From: Closterium sp. NIES-65
Taxonomy: Eukaryota > Streptophyta > Zygnematophyceae > Desmidiales > Closteriaceae
Length of the DNA stretch: 64,000 bases
Direction of reading: 5' to 3'
Assembly (NCBI GenBank): GCA_948144175.1
Contig: CANXME010001279.1
Location: forward strand, 749,501 to 813,500
Shown here: one piece after another, positions 63,801-64,000 of the stretch
Layout: each line of letters opens with the position of its first letter
How positions within the stretch are numbered: the first letter of the stretch is position 1
Program-made: the position numbers and the translations under genes
Notes under the pieces: generated by a model
Databases searched by the model: none
Told to the model about the DNA's origin: nothing
The model's input: only the letters and a program-made list of their open reading frames with translations

Positions 63801-64000
63801 CCCCCAGGCGCAACACCCCCAGACGCAGCACCCCCAGGCTCAGGACCTCCACGCCCCTCACGCGCAGGCTCAGCACCTCCAGGCTCCGCACCCACAGGCT
63901 CCTCACGCTCAGCATCCCCAGACTCAGCACCCCCACGCTGCGCACCCCCAAGCTCCGCACCCCCAGGGACAGCACCACTCCCAGCAGAACCGGAGTCACC
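60899..64000 (-). pseudogene. E6 integrase tail, reverse transcriptase and RNase H
   Basis: From 64000 down to 62909 a Gly/Ala/Glu repeat linker (EPGGAEP, GAAEGTGAAGG type) holds the motif TSQQLHDWYGRR. A short interval with stops follows. 62518-61667 is reverse transcriptase (MWIFRVKRPTGSPPLFKARY, LDFSTAFLLG, YVDDLVFATADTEAL), with the YVDD box intact. One in-frame stop at 61667-61669 separates it from 61630-60899: GHSDASWVDDQ, SSSCEAEIYATAMAAQELRW, YVENKADIAL and ANTADIFTKALPSGDH of RNase H. All pieces share one frame, so this is the least frameshifted copia pol here. Integrase core lies outside. Confidence 0.86.

Larger units (their letters stand above)
60496..64000 (-). mobile_element. 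Ty1/copia element E6 (minus strand), runs off the window
   Basis: The minus strand shows integrase C-terminal linker, reverse transcriptase, RNase H, the purine tract CTTTGGGGGTG and a 3' LTR (60634 down to about 60496). The 5' part lies beyond 64000. Its proteins match E1 and E4 closely. Confidence 0.84.

Overview
This is nuclear DNA from a green-lineage eukaryote. Genes carry GT-AG introns with pyrimidine-rich acceptors, LTR retrotransposons are nested several deep, and one gene encodes a LESV/ESV1-type tryptophan-rich starch protein known from land plants and green algae. A GC-rich, tandem-repeat-rich streptophyte alga, perhaps a zygnematophyte such as Closterium, fits best. That is inference from gene content; nothing here names the species.

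Region 1 (1-28.3 kb) is a stack of retrotransposons. The oldest layer is a Ty3/gypsy chromovirus (G0): gag at 1-1103, protease at 12285-12762, integrase C-terminus plus chromodomain at 27762-28306, and the start of its 3' LTR at 28337. Three Ty1/copia elements split it: E1 (+, 1104-12284), E3 (-, 12763-22854) and E4 (+, 22855-27761). E1 carries chromovirus G2 (5796-10079). E3 carries a nearly complete chromovirus G3 (16478-22202) with 645-bp LTRs and a short target-site duplication. E4 carries a small solo-LTR-like insert. The copia elements share LTRs of only about 130 bp and leaders filled with a different tandem repeat in each copy.

Region 2 (28.3-35.9 kb) is gene-poor. It holds a 662-bp Mutator-type miniature element with 9-bp target duplications, a 436-codon unidentified ORF, a 91-codon putative secreted protein and several foldback sequences.

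Region 3 (35.9-51.2 kb) holds two host genes on the + strand. The first (35888-40751, 8 exons, 608 aa) is a GH5 cellulase-like protein with a C-terminal hydrophobic tail; most GH5 catalytic residues appear replaced, so it may be a pseudoenzyme. The second (42417-50625, 11 exons, 451 aa) is a LESV-type protein. Exon phases close perfectly in both models. The striking feature is that nearly every GH5 exon from exon 2 to 7, and most LESV exons, are followed or preceded by extra partial copies that keep the splice donor, and often mainly synonymous changes.

Region 4 (51.2-54.7 kb) has (GA)n tracts, a tRNA-like element and decayed copies of the last LESV exon. Region 5 (54.7-64 kb) has a 5.4-kb degraded copia element (E5, +) and the 3' part of another (E6, -) that runs off the window.
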